Assembly (NCBI RefSeq): GCF_040712315.1
Contig: NC_134023.1
Coordinates: forward strand, 13,525,442-13,589,441
DNA length: 64,000 bases
From: Castanea sativa
Lineage: Eukaryota > Streptophyta > Magnoliopsida > Fagales > Fagaceae
Reading direction: 5' to 3'
The notes beneath the pieces were generated by a model. That model saw only the letters and a program-made list of their open reading frames with translations. It was not told the origin of the DNA and searched no databases. Shown piece after piece: positions 46,332 through 59,057 of the stretch. Position numbers and translations under genes: made by a program. Position 1 is the first letter of the stretch. Each line of letters starts with the position of its first letter.

Positions 46332-47689
46332 GAAGTGAGATAAGATAAGAGAATACACTCACACGCCAACACCAAAACTGTATGTGGAAATCTAGAGGAT
46401 CTGAATCTCTCTTTGTCTAATGAAAACTGAGCAAAGGTCATTTGTTGGAAAATAGTTTCAACATATTGAACATTAATATGCCCCAAATTAGTTTCCAATT
46501 ACTTAAATTTCAAAATTAATAAGTCCCAAAATTATCCTAATTAAAAAGATAATTACACAAATTACTCATTGAATAATTAATGTTTGATTATATAATTAAT
46601 CAAGTGTGTGCAGCCTTACCATAACATATAGTTCTAGCCAATCTAATTATGACACATCATTAATTTCAAATTGATTATAATTATAATCAATTAGGATAAA
46701 TTGTTCATAATCTATATATATTAATAGATAAAACTCAAAGAAAGTTCAATTAGAATTCAATTTTGTGTCATGTGTCTAAATTTATGTGGAGATCATTTTA
46801 TAATTATCTGCTTAAGTTTGTGTCATATGTTCACTTCAATTTTTTAATCTTTATGCTAAGTGAGTTATTAATGAGTGCAAAATACTAAAAAAATTATTAT
46901 TAATGAACTAAAAATTAATAATAATAAAAAACTAATCACATATACTCAATAAAAATTACAACAGAATAAAGATCACTACACATTCTATCTTATTAAAAAT
47001 TAGAAGAAAAAAATGATCATCAGTAGTATTAAATTTAAGTAAGAATTTTAATATGTGACTAATTACATTTACTTAAAAAAAAAATTGACTAATTATTTAT
47101 ATTTTTATGATAAAATTTGTGTTTAATTTTAAATGTATCTATATGTATGCATGTGTTAGATGCTATTTTTTTAATAATTTGACTAATTATTTATATTTTA
47201 TAATAAAATTATGTTTAATGTGCCTATGCTTTTGTATGGGTTACATGCTAGTCACATATAGTCGGACTCGATTTGTGATAGTGCATCTTGACCATTAAAA
47301 TTCGATTTGATGATAACTTTCAATCTGATGGTTCGATTAAGGCTTATGACCAGTCAATTTGATCGTTACAATATCAAAATTATTTCGAAAATGAAATGAA
47401 GAATCTAATGGCCACAATTCATATGCCTATTTCCAGGATGAAATTACTCTTTTATTCTTCATTTTAGGTTAAATGCAGGTTGCAAAATAAAAATAGAGTG
47501 TCAACAATTACACTAAAAGGAAACATACCCAAAAATAGTATCATAGCCACAAAATATATATATAGAATCTGAGATATTTGGTCAAAACCCTAAAAAAAAA
47601 ATCAAAGAACTACGTAAAATTAAAAAATCAATTAGTGAGAGAATCAATTACTAGGGGAAAAAACGGAATCAAAGAACGCAAGTAATGAT

Positions 47690-48290
47690 AATGAGATGGT
47701 GAGGCAAGAATGGATAATGGCAGGCAGAGTTGGCTAAGAGTGACCTAATGAGACTCAAAGAGATGGTGAAGATAAAAAGGAGAGTGATAGTGAGGAGAGA
47801 CCGAGGAGAGGAGACACCCACTAGAGGAGAATGACAAAGAGAGGAAAGAGTGTTGAGTGTTGTGTTTGGGTACAATGAGACTCTGTGGTGTTGTCATTTT
47901 TTCCATTAAGAAACTTGAGTTCGCTTTAAGAAAAATGAGACTCTAAGGCTTGATTTCCATGTAGATAAAAAAAATCCACATCAACCTTTGCTAGAGTACC
48001 AAAATCGAGTCTCTAAAAACTTGAGATGTTACTTAACAAATATGTTTCGTTTTCCTATTAACTAATGACATCGTTAGTAAAATCAAGCTAAATGGCAAAA
48101 AAATCAGCGTCTGGTGTGTGTCGCAGTCATAGGAATATATGAGAATTTTACAAGTTGATAAATTTATTATTAAGCAAATTACTTGAGGGTATTTTAGGTA
48201 TTGAGACATTTTTGTTGCGAAAACGTGATTGAGATAAATTGGCGTTTTTTGAAAAGGGTTCGGTTAACTCATGTCTTTAAGGTACACATT
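47690..48290 (+). mobile_element. Orphan, degraded arm of the same MULE family
   Basis: Same order as the right arm of the giant element: GAGA-rich leader (47690-47850), ACTCTAAGGCTTGATTTCCA, a CCACATCAACC stretch, AATCGAGTCTCTAAAAACTT, GAGATGTTA, AACTAATGACATCGTTAG, then GAAAAGGGTTCGG. CTCGAG is decayed to CTTGAG. No matching partner arm was found in the window. Confidence 0.6.
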
Positions 48291-48315
48291 AATTATTTAT
48301 TTTAGAAAAATTTTA

Positions 48316-49165
48316 AGGGTACGTTTGGTACACTGAATGAGGATTACGACAGAAATTGTAACTTTATTACTAGTAATAAAGAGTATTGTAATGTAATAAC
48401 TAAACCTATTCATTAGTTTAGTTGTAAGTTACTCCCTCCGTCCCAGTATATTTGTCCTCTATTCCATTTTGGAATGTTCCAAAATATTGTCTTGTTTCTA
48501 AAAATAAAAGTCATTAATTTACTAATGTTCATATTATACCCTACTTTATTTTCAAAACAATTTGAAAAAAAATAACAAATATTTAAAAAAATTAATCTAA
48601 TTGGGACACTTTTTTAGTTACCTCATTAAGAATAACTTTTAAAAAAATTTGATAAATTTATTTAAGGCTAGATTTGTAAACTTATACATTTTTATAAGAT
48701 AGATAAGACAATAAATGATGTTCACTTAAAAAGTTTGACTTTTCAAACATGACAAACAAATTGAGACAGAGGGAGTATAACATTAGAATGAAACTTAACA
48801 TTTATTTTAGGAAATATTTTATTCATACAATTATATCTCCTTAAATATTGTTATTTTTAAATTTAAGAGAAATATGTGTTGTTTTTTATGATTTTTTATT
48901 TTTATAATTTTTTATTTTTATAATTTTTTATTTTTATAATTTTTTATTTTTATAATTGTTAAATGTATATAAAAAGTTTGTTTATTTGAAAATATATTAA
49001 GTTTTGAAATTATTAGATTTATTAAGGAATAACTAATACAACCTTTTAAAGAGGAATAGTTATTCCTCATTTTGAAGAATAATTATTTATAATGAATGAC
49101 TTTTCCTTATAATAAAATTATAACCAAATTAAAGAATAACTAAACTAAAAGAATAACTATTATAT
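48316..49165. mobile_element. hAT-like MITE split by a Stowaway-like MITE
   Basis: Starts AGGGTACGTTTGGTACACTG; the second half (GAATAACTAATACAACC, AAGAATAACT) follows the nested element. A sibling copy (AGGGTAGGTTTGGTTCATTG) lies at 50188-50460. End coordinates and superfamily are approximate. Confidence 0.6.
48432..48775. mobile_element. Stowaway-like (Tc1/mariner) MITE, 344 bp
   Basis: Ends CTCCCTCCGTCCCA and, inverted, CTCCCTCTGTCTCA; flanked by TA on both sides (48430-48431, 48776-48777). Confidence 0.88.
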
Positions 49166-49433
49166 TGCAGCGAATATTACATCCTATCTAAAATACCGGA
49201 AAATTGAAAATGCGGTGTACATTACTAATCTTAGCATTAAAAAAAAAAAACGAAAGAGTTAGTTGGAGCTTGGATTTTAAAGTAGCATGCTGTTTCACAA
49301 ACGCGAGTTTGCTCCGCGCAAACGCGCCAAATGACCAACCAAAATTGTGTAATTCATTTATTAAAAAAAAAAAAAAGTGATTCATAACAGAACCTGAGAC
49401 ACAGAGAGATTTCTGAAGAGGACAAGAGACGAT

Positions 49434-52400
49434 ATGGAACACAGAAAACTAAAAAATCAGGTACGACCCTTTCTTTTCCTCTTCACTCATATGGGACCCA
49501 TATACCTACCCATCTATTTAAATTTATTTATTTGTTTTTGTTTCTGGGAAAAGGATGAGGATGATAATGGTGGTGGAAACGACAAAGAAAGTCAGAAAGA
49601 TCTTTCAATGACTAAAGTGCCCACCTTGGGAGGTACCACCGTTCACTGGTCCAAATGGAAGCTCAAGTATGAGTTTCTAATCAAAACCCATGTTGTAATT
49701 AAGAGAGATTAGTAAGTACATTGCGTAACTTTGTTTGTATCTGTTATAGGATCATTGTGATAGTTGCATTGACACTTCTTACGAGTTCACAAGGCATACT
49801 TATTGTGTGGTCAAAGATAAATGGCAAGTACGAGTATAGTGTTACCACTTGTAATTTTATGGTAAGCATAATTATCATTTTCAAATAAAAATAATAATTT
49901 TTTTAATTACCAATTTATGTTTCAAGTGTAATTTATATGTAACTTTCAATTTGGTAGGTCTCAGGTTCAAAATCTTAGCTATCAAATGAATAGATATATG
50001 TCATTTTTTTAGGTAATCAAAGAAATGGGTATTAATTTATTTCGTCTTTTATTGAATTAGGTAGAAGCATTGAAATGCGGACTATCAATCTTAGCATTGG
50101 CAAGAATGTGGAGAATTGAAGGTTTTACTAAAGATAACAGGTTTTCAGTGTTTGTTTTTATGCTAATTTTCTTAAAACTTGTGATTTAGGGTAGGTTTGG
50201 TTCATTGAATGTAGATTATATTAGGAATAATAATCTTTATTACTAGGAATAGAAGATATTGTAATGGAATAACTATTACTATCCATAAGTTTGGTTGTTA
50301 TGCATAAAAAGCTTGTAAAAGATGATGTATAAGGAAACTATATAGTTTTGGAAATATATTAATTTTAAAAGCTATTATATGTACTAAGGAATAACTATTA
50401 CATCCATTTTAAAGGGGAATGACTATTCTTTAATTCAAAGAATAGTTATTTAACTGTGTTTATTTTCCAATGTACTCAGTTTGACACTTTTATTAATAAT
50501 ATTTTTACGTTATCTATGTAAAAAAAAAAACTGTGTTTATATTTTAAGTCTACAGGCTTATTCCAATCATATCTATCTATTTATCCCAAATATCGGTATT
50601 CCGTGGGTCTTGCCTAGCTCTATGGCGGAACTATTATTTTGTTGAAATCATTGGCATGGGAAACATGATTAAGATATTTGAAATTTAATTCCAAGATGCT
50701 TGATGCGGACTATATGGACGGAATGTAATTGTTGGTCCTTTGAAGATTCTGAGAAGTCTTTGGTTGAGTTAAAAGGCTTATGCTTGAGAAGTCTTGTTGA
50801 TTGGTCTCGGTGCTAGGGTTTTACAAATTGTTCTTCTATTGTTCAGTTTATTTCCTCTCTTATTTTAGTCTCTTGATTGCTTTCTTTTGTGTTCTGTTTG
50901 TGCTTTACTGTGTTCATCTTTATGAACACATTGTATGTTTCTTTTTCATTTTTTCATCAATAATAGTTCTTATATTACCTATAAAAAAAAATTATTGTTT
51001 CTTGTTCTGCCTTTTGTCTAGGTTGAGTACAACATTGGATGAAGTTATTGTATACCCCATTCCTGCATTACTTTACCTAGTCAAAAATCTGCTCCAGGTT
51101 AGTTGTGGTAAGCATGTTACAATTCCATCGTTATTCTTGCTTGCTGAAATTTGATTAATGTGTATTCTTTGTTTTTATGTTGCAGTACTACATCCTTGAG
51201 CATTTGGATGCCCCGCTTTATCAGATACTGAAGAATCTGAATATTATTAGCACTGGCATTTTGTATCGAATTATACTTAAGAAGAAGTAAGTCCTTAACA
51301 TCATTTACATTGGATTTTTTTTTTTTCATTCCATCATGGAAAATGTTTGCAAAAGCCCCTTAACAGATGCAATGAAGAAGGAAGAGTCATAATAATTCAT
51401 TTGGTTTACATGTCATCTTGTTGATACTGTTAGAAATATTTAATGTTAAGAATGTTGGCCCAAATAAGAGAAAAAGATCAAGCAAATTTGTTTTTTTTTT
51501 CCCCCTTTTTTCTTTGTCTAGTTTAGAAATTCAAGAACATATTGGGAATGTGAAAAGCACCATGGGCATGAACATATGTACTAATTCAGCTGCTCTTGGG
51601 CTACGTGTCTGAGGATGGAGAGTCAAAGATAAAGGAAAAAGCTAATTTAAACAAATTAAGAATTTAAGCCAAACCAATTAGGATGGCAAATTTTTTATTG
51701 AGCTTTGTGTTTCAATTATATATTCTTTCAGGTTAAGCAATATTCAATGGGCGGCTCTCATTCAACTATGTGCTGGGTGCAGTGTAACTCAATTAAAAAC
51801 AAAGTAAGTTTGCTCAAACATCTTATTTGTAAACTGTTTTAGACTTAGTTGCTTGTGTTTTGAGTTTTGAAATGTTGACCATAAAGATACTATTGGAATT
51901 GTCGCATGTACAATCCATACTGATGGATGTGTACTTCATGTCTATAGTATGGGACAAGATGTAGTCTGCCAATGAATGAAATATTATTTACTAAATCTTA
52001 TATCACTTTTAGGAAGTGATGATATCTTGGTGCATGTAGCCATGTCTTGACAAGTAGGAATTAGTGAACATCATTTCTAACTATATTATTTGTATAATCT
52101 TTCCTAGAAATTCAATATTTGTCTACTTTCAAATTATTATCTGTGCCTTAGAAAATGACATTGTTTTTGCAGTTCTGATGCTGTTTTTCATACTTCTGTT
52201 GAAGGTTGGGTGATGGTCATTGTGAGTGAACCAAAATTTTTGACACTCTTAAAACAACAATGAAGAAAAAAGAAAAAACATTTTATAGCTTAAGGTTCTT
52301 GTTATCATAATGGGGGTGATTTCTTTGCAGGTCATGGCACTCTTTAGTGGTTTTGCAGGAGTGTACACCGAGGTGAGTTTTTTAAGTACATAGTTTGCAC

Positions 52401-52882
52401 TCTAGTTCTTCAGAACTACAATTCATATCTGTCATTTACTGTTTGAATCCTAACCCAACATAACTTGATCAATGATTTGGTTGAATTTTGCTAATTGATG
52501 GATTTTGTTCCGCAGAGTTAAAAAAGTGAAAACTCTTATTAGAGTGATCTAGATAACTGTTCTGTTAATTATCTTGCTTATGATTTTCACAGGTAATACT
52601 GAAAAAGCATCCTTCAAGAAACATAAACGTGCAAAATTTCTGGCTGTACATCTTTGGTATGGTGTTTAGTGCTGTTGCTATAGTGATCCAAGATTTTGAT
52701 ATGGTGGTGAACATGTAATTCCATCATTTGTCTCTGTTTCCAATTCTCTTAGAAGTTGAATATTCTTCTTTTCTGATTAGAACTGAAGGTTTAGTTTAAA
52801 AGTTACTGTTTCTTTTGTTCAGGAGATTCTTCTATGGATACTCATCTATTACAGTTATCATGATTCTCAACCAAGCACTAAG
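49434..52882 (+). CDS. CMP-sialic acid transporter-like nucleotide-sugar transporter, 5' eleven exons, partial
   Basis: Exons: 49434-49460, 49554-49666, 49750-49861, 50061-50140, 51022-51097, 51186-51286, 51732-51803, 52173-52221, 52331-52372, 52593-52714 and 52823-52882, all GT/AG and in phase with no stop. They give about 284 residues starting MEHRKLKNQDEDDNGGG. The family are ten-pass Golgi nucleotide-sugar antiporters. Marks include LTLLTSSQGILIVWSK (TM1), LYQILKNLNIISTGILYRII, GFAGVYTEVILKK and NINVQNFWLY. It is closest to the plant branch annotated as CMP-sialic acid transporter 2/3; plants lack sialic acid biosynthesis, so the real substrate is uncertain. The last exons (normally including MKYADNIVKVYS) are not in the window. 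The intron after 52882 is filled with LINEs, so the gene either continues beyond 64000 or is 3'-truncated. Confidence 0.88.
50188..50460. mobile_element. hAT-like MITE in transporter intron 4
   Basis: Sibling of 48316-49165: both begin AGGGTA(C/G)GTTTGGT and contain TTTATTACTAG.AATA and AAGGAATAACTA. Ends approximate. Confidence 0.55.
50590..50990 (+). mobile_element. 5'-truncated LINE in transporter intron 4
   Basis: Encodes only the extreme C-terminal part of ORF2 (SFEDSEKSLVELKGLCLRSL, then VDW), followed by a U/T-rich 3'-UTR and an A-run. The same family tail is found at 57980-58340. Confidence 0.75.
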
Positions 52883-53530
52883 GTATCTTTATATCTTATT
52901 TGATTTCATAAATGTAGCTTATTAGCATACTTTAGCTTTGTGTTTATCGTAAATTTCTCACTCTTAGTCATTTTTTTAATAAGTAAGAAAAATGTATATT
53001 CAAAAAGTTGCTTTATGCAAAAAGACATAAAGCAAGCTGAGATTATGGAAACCAATAGAAAAACAAAACAAAGAAAGAAATTAATTACAAAGAAGAAGAG
53101 AACTGATGAACGAAGAGAGAGAATCACTAGATGTGAATCTCCAAGTCCTAGACTAGTAAAAAAGAGAATCGCTCAATAAAGCAAGCAATTGGTCATCAAA
53201 TCTATTCAAGTCCTCAAAGTCCGATGATTAAGCTCCCTCCATCCCTCCAAATACACCACATCAAACCCAATGGAACTAAATTCCAAATGTATAATGAATG
53301 CTTACCCAACCAATTCTACCAACTAAAAAGAAAATTTGTAACCGAACTAGGAAAAACCCAAGAAACCCCAAAAGTTCTAAAGACAAAGCTCCGCCACCGC
53401 TTCTCATAATGAAGTAGTAAATGGTCCATTGTCTCCCCACAACAACGATACATAATGCACCAGTCAACAAAATGAAAACCCTACTTCACAAGTTATCTTA
53501 TCCCAAGTATCAAAAATTTCCAATCCATGT

Positions 53531-54629
53531 TTGCAAAAAAGGAAAACGAATGTAGAAGGCTATGAATTGCTTGCTATGACCCCCCCACCCCTCTTCCTTC
53601 CCCCACCATCACTGCCTCATCCATGTTCTACAAAGCTTCCTACTCATTCTCTACCCCTCGCTGCCAAGCCTTTTCCTAAACTTGAGGTGCTTAAGGGGAA
53701 ATCACATGTTTTTCGGATAGATTCAAAAACTTTTTCTTTGGTTTTTGATGGTGGCAGATTTGATTCTTTTTCCATTACAGAACTTCGGGGTATCTTTCAT
53801 GGTTCTATTTGTATGGGTTGTTTGGGCTTGGACTGGATTATTGCATGCTTATCTGAATTGGGGGATTTGATTTTTAAAAAAAGTCAAATGAATTTGCTCT
53901 TTTTTATTCTGGCAGGCATACACGTGCTTTTAAAGTTAAATGGACTTAAGCCCCATTTTTCTTTAAAAATATTAGCTGATTTGGTAGGTGCTGAAAAGCG
54001 TAAAGTGGTTTAGGCTGAGAAAGTTAAGCCCACAACCCATTAGTCCTATCATTCTGAGTGGGCCTATCCCAGAGGTTATGATTAAAGAGGGGCCACCGAG
54101 GGCCGACATAACCTCTGGTCTGGTTTCCGATGTCTCTCGGAAAGTTGAGCTTAAAGTTATCTCTCCGACTAAAGATAATCCAAGTGTTGATGTTGTTTCT
54201 CCGGCAAAATCGGTGGGTGAGGAGTTGGTTGACATGCTTCGATGCAATAATTTAATGGGTCCTAAACTTTTCTCTCCTCTTGATGTTTTGGATTCTGACC
54301 CAAGTGGGGAGTTAGAGACTTTGGGTTTTGGAGAGGAGGATTGTCATTCCTGGAAAGGTGGTCCTTTAGCCCTGTGTGATCCCAATGAAGCTTTGGTTTT
54401 GTTTGTAGAGGAGCGTGCAACAGATGATGGTTTTCTGGAGGTGGTTTTAGAGCCATCGGTTTGGGTGAAAATGATGATCAAGGTTTTTGGCAAGTATGTG
54501 GGTTTTCCTATTGACTCTTGTGAGAGTCATTGCATTGTTTTTTTTTCACAAAACTGGAGAAATTTTGGGAAGAAAAAATTGCAGTTGTCAATTCTAGTAG
54601 GACAGGGAATAAAAGTAAGAAATGTATGA
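53531..54629 (+). pseudogene. LINE ORF1 (nucleic-acid binding, DUF4283-like), frameshifted
   Basis: Two overlapping frames (53531-54013 and 53988-54629). The first has a Pro-rich start and then a region resembling the DUF4283 domain of plant LINE ORF1 (SLVFDGGRFDSFSITELRGI). The second is an acidic, Pro/Ser-containing tail. ORF1 proteins coat LINE RNA. One frameshift separates the halves, so no full protein is made. Confidence 0.6.
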
Positions 54630-54732
54630 GGGAATTAAGGAGTTTAGTCTCTTCCATTAATTATGATAGAAAGGCTGGTACAAACTCTAAAGGTAGTTTG
54701 AAATTCATTGGGTTGGGCTCAGATCAGTATCC

Positions 54733-55515
54733 ATGAATTTGAAAATCCTATCTTGGAATGTGAGGGGTTTAAATAATTTTCATAAGAGGGTTATTGTGAA
54801 AAATTTGCTTAAGGAGTGGAAAGGTGATGTTATTTGTTTACAGGAAACCAAATTGGACAGTACAAACTCTACCGTTGTAAAAAGTTTTTGGGGCAATCCA
54901 TTTGTAGATTGGGCAGTTTTGGATGCAATTCACACTGCTAGGGGTATTTGGTTGGCATGGGATAGGAGGGTGTTTGAGAAAGTTGATCATTTTGTTGGTA
55001 GATTTTCTGTTTCTGTTTTGTTGAAGGGAGTGGTAGACGGTTTTGAATGGGTATGTTTGGGGGTGTATAGTCCATCTAATGACAGTGCTAGGAATGATAT
55101 GTGGGTGGAACTTGATTCTATAAGATTGCGGTGGAGTTCGGCCTGGTGTTTGATTGGTGATTTTAACATCATCAGATATCCAGTAGAGAGGCTTGGTTGT
55201 AACTCTTTTAGCTCAGCCATGTTTAAATTCTCTGACTTTATTGAGAAACATAATCTGGTTGATCTGCCTTTGGAGGGAGGTGATTACACCTGGTTTTGTG
55301 ATTTTAATAATCCTTCCATGTCCAGAATTGATAGGGCTTTGATTTCAGCTGACTGGGAGGATTACTTTTTGGATGTGACACAGAAGTCTCTTCCTCGAGT
55401 GTTGTCAAATCATTGTCCTATTTTAGTGGATGCAAGAGGTATGTTGAGAGGGAAGAGTGCTTTTAAATTTGAAAATATATGGTTGAAATTGGAGGGTTTT
55501 ATGGATCACGTTTAG
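54733..55515 (+). pseudogene. LINE ORF2 endonuclease domain (APE-type)
   Basis: 260 open codons with the exonuclease-endonuclease-phosphatase motifs in order: ILSWNVRGLNN, CLQETKL, LIGDFNII, SRIDRALIS and SNHCPILV. These include the acidic and His residues needed to nick target DNA for target-primed reverse transcription. It ends at TAG just after the domain, so it is cut off from the reverse transcriptase that follows. Confidence 0.9.
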
Positions 55516-55759
55516 CAGTGGTGGAGGGGTTATCACTTTGTCGGGCCTCCAAGTTATGTTTAAGCTTGTAAATTGAAGGCTTTGAAAGGTGATTTTAAGC
55601 ATTGGAATAAGCATGTGTTTGGGGATGTGGCTTTTAGGAAGAAATGTCTTTTGACTGAGTTGTTGGAACTTGATATGAGAGAAAAGCTGCAAGTTTTGTC
55701 TCTAGAAGAACTGTAATCAAAGCTGATATCGAGCATTTAGCTTCTTTGGAGGAAATTTC

Positions 55760-57982
55760 TTGGAACAAAAATCCAAAGCCTTGTTCATAAAAGAGGGGGA
55801 TAATAATATTCGGTTTTTCCATAGGTTGGCTAACTCACATAGGCGAACCAATCAAATTAGGGGAGTGGAAGTTGAGGGTGTGCTTTATGAGGATGACAGG
55901 GTGGTTCAAGCTCAAGTGGTGGAATTTTATAAGAATCTATATCAAGAGCTTGAATCTTGGAGACCTACTATTAATGGCCTACAATTTGCTTGTTTGGATG
56001 AGTCTGAGAGACTATCTTTAGAGAGGTAGTTTGATAAGGAGGAGATTCTTGCAGATTTAAAAGAGGTTGAAGGTGATAAGGCACCTGGCCTAGATGGTTA
56101 TACTATGTTTTTTTTTCCAAAAGTGTTGGAGTGTGGTAAAAGAAGATGTTATGGCTTTTTTTGTGGATTTTCATAGAACTTGCATCTTTGAAAAATCCCT
56201 TAATGCCACTTTCTTATGTTTGATTCCTAAGAAGACCAATGCTATTAACATTAAGGACTTTTGTCCTATTAGCCTTGTGGGTAGTTTGTATAAGCTGCTA
56301 TCAAAAGTGTTGGCACATAGGCTTTGTTGTGTTTTGGATAAACTTATATCAAATTCTCAGAATTCTTTTGTTGGGGGGAGACAAATTCTTGATTCCATTC
56401 TCATTGCTAATGAATGTTTGGATAGTAGAATGAAGAGTGGTATTCAAGGTGTGATTGTCAAGTTGGATATTGAGAAGGCTTATGATCATGTGAATTGGGA
56501 TGCTTTGTTTTATCTCATGGAAAGGATGAGTTTTGGAGAGAAGTGGGGGAGGTGCATGAAGTTTTGTGTTTCTACAATTCGATTTTCAGTTCTTGTTAAT
56601 GATTCTATAGTGGGTTTTTTTGGTAGTACTCGAGGCCTTTGCTAAGGGGAATCCTTGTCTCCACTTCTTTTCCTGTTGGTGATGGAAGTTTTGACTAGGC
56701 TATTGAAAAGAATAGAAGAGGGAGGCTTTATTAGGGGTTTTCAAGCGAATTCTCGATCACAAGGAGGTTTGCATATTTCTCATCTTTTTGCTGATGACAC
56801 TATCCGTTTTTGTTATGCAACTAGGGAACTACTTTTATATATTTGAATGGTGCTGATTTTCTTTAAGGCTATCACGGCTTGAAAGTTAATATTGGTAAGA
56901 GTGAGATTGTTCTAGTGGGGGTGGTAGGGAGGTTGGATACTCTGGCTGGTGTCTTAGGTTGCAATGTTGGTAGGCTACCCATGATTTACTTTGGTATGCC
57001 TCTTGGAGCTCATTTTAAGGATCCATCAATTTAGAATCCTATTATAGAAAATATGGAGAATAAGCTTTCTGGTTGGAAATGTTTATATTTGTCAAAAGGG
57101 GGTAGATTAACTTTATTGAAAAGTACCCTTTCAAGCTTTCGCACCTATTTCTTATCCTTGCTTACTATCCCTCCAGCTATGGCAGACAGATTAGAAAGGA
57201 TCCAGAGAAATTTCCTGTGGGAGAATTCTAAGGAAGCTTTCAAATATCCTATTATTGCTTGGAATAAGGTGTGTTGGCCAGTTGAAACAAGAGGTTTGGG
57301 GATAAGGAGGTTTGGGTTGTTTAATCGAGCCCTGCTTGAAAAATGGTTGTGGTGTTTTGGAAGTGAAACCAATCACTTATGGCGTTAGGTTATAGCTACC
57401 AAGTAGGGAGAATCTAGTGGAGGTTGGTGCACTATAGAGTTAGTAGAGGTGCCCAGGGATGTGGAATGTGGAAGAATATTAGGAAAGGTGCTGAGAGTTT
57501 CTTTGGTCATGTGTTGTATGTGGCGGAAGAAGGTCTTCGTATTCGATTCTGGTATGATCTTTGGTGTGGGCATATTCCCCTAAATGATCTTTACCCTGAT
57601 CTTTTCTCTCGTGCTATAGGTAAAGAAGCTTGGATTTCTGAGTTAATTAGTATATCACCAGATGGTGGTAGTAGGAGTTGGATTTTTGAATTGTGTTTTT
57701 GATGTGCGCTCTTTCTATAATTCATTATCTGCTCCTCCTACCTTTTCTCTACTATGGAAATGTATTTGGAGCAGTAAGGTACCTAAAAGAGTGTCTTTCT
57801 TTTTGTGGACTGCAGCTCGAGATAGTATTCTTACTATTGACAACCTTGTACAAAGGAAGTTGTCTTTGCTTAATTGGTGTTGCTTGTGTTGTTGCGATGG
57901 AGAAACAGTGGATCATCTTTTACTTCATTGCAAGTTTGCACACGCCTTATGGAGTGAAGTGTTTTTGATCTTTGGTTTGTAG
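55760..57982 (+). pseudogene. LINE ORF2 reverse transcriptase and zinc-binding region, frameshifted
   Basis: Segments in shifting frames: 55760-56029 (RT N-terminal, FFHRLANSHRRTNQI); 56094-56645 ([19 protein letters not shown]); 56655-56846 (LFADDTIRF, catalytic Asp pair intact); 57053-57388 (SGWKCLYLSKGGRLTL); and 57424-57982 (zinc-binding end with CCLCCCDGETVDHLLLHC). At least five frame changes or stops. Confidence 0.88.
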
Positions 57983-59057
57983 TGGGTGATGCCAAGGACG
58001 GTTGTTTCTCTTCTTTTTGCATGGGAGAATTATTTGGGTTTACACTCTTCTTCGGTCTAGAATATGGTTCCAGCCTGTTTGATGTGGCTAATTTGGAAGG
58101 AATGAAATACCCGCACTTTTGAGGACATTGAGAAATTTGCGGATTCTTTGAAGTCTTTGCTAGTTGGGACATTGTTTGGGTGGTCTTGTACTTGAGGTTT
58201 TACATAATATATTTCCATTTTTGATTTTGTGCATTCTATCTCTGTTTGATTTGTTTGTATTTGTTTCCAGTACATTTTGTTTAACATCATGAACATGAAG
58301 TATTTTTTTTTAATGAAGATATCTATTAACTATAAAAAAAAATAAGGAATCTTATTCCAAGTTGCTCTCCAAACAAAGAGACACCCCGGGGTGCCTTAAC
58401 CTTCCAAATAGTCAACAGAAGAAGAACCTCGCAATTTATGATAGAATGCATAGATGTCAAAATCCCCACTCTTCGTTAGCTTCCATCACCTGCGGCAGGA
58501 ATATATTGGACTCCAAAAGATGAAGGAAATCGTCCACTACTCCCACCTCACAATCATTACGACCCCAAATGAAATGAACATCCCAGCTTCTCCTATTCCC
58601 TGCCCCTATTTATATTAAGTAGCTTCTACATAGGCAGCTCTATCAATCGTACGAATGTACAAAACTAGGAAAGTCAATTGGAGAGGTAAATCTCCACACT
58701 ACCTATTTGTCCAAAATTTCACTCTATTCCCCACCCCAACCTTAAGCTGGATGTTTTTGCCAAAAGCTTCTCACGCCATCCGTATACTTCTCCACAAACC
58801 ACAACCATGAACACCCCTACCCAGCTTGGATGTCCATTCCCCTCACTCTTCTCCAAATTTCGAAGCTACCACATTCCTCCAAACCCATGTCTCATCAACC
58901 CCAAAATGCCATAACCATTTCCCTAGCAAGGCTTTGTTGAAAGTGGTCAATTTTCGTACTCCTAAACCACCATTGGTAGTAGGCAAACAAACCTTATCTC
59001 ACCCTAACAAATGTGCTTTGGAATCCATAAGAGAGCCTGATGGTGGAATCATAACAT

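Larger units (their letters stand above)
44101..47680. other. Intergenic, AT-rich, with repeats
   Basis: No gene seen. It contains the tandem duplication at 44959-45355, (TA)n tracts near 45208-45232, 45465-45507 and 46298-46328, and a foldback repeat at 45990-46254. Confidence 0.55.
53509..58348 (+). mobile_element. Younger plus-strand LINE inserted in the old LINE
   Basis: About 4.8 kb with a 3' A-run (58334-58342) and a 14-bp target duplication: ATCTTATCCCAAGT at 53495-53508 and ATCTTATTCCAAGT at 58349-58362. Contains ORF1 remnants, endonuclease, reverse transcriptase and a zinc-binding C terminus. Confidence 0.88.

Noticed and set aside
49188..49442. 84-codon minus-strand open frame upstream of the transporter
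   Set aside because: Low-complexity Phe runs from poly-A tracts; chance.
53531..53572. First Met of the LINE ORF1 frame as true start
   Set aside because: The residues before MTPPPLFL look like leader; the real start cannot be told.
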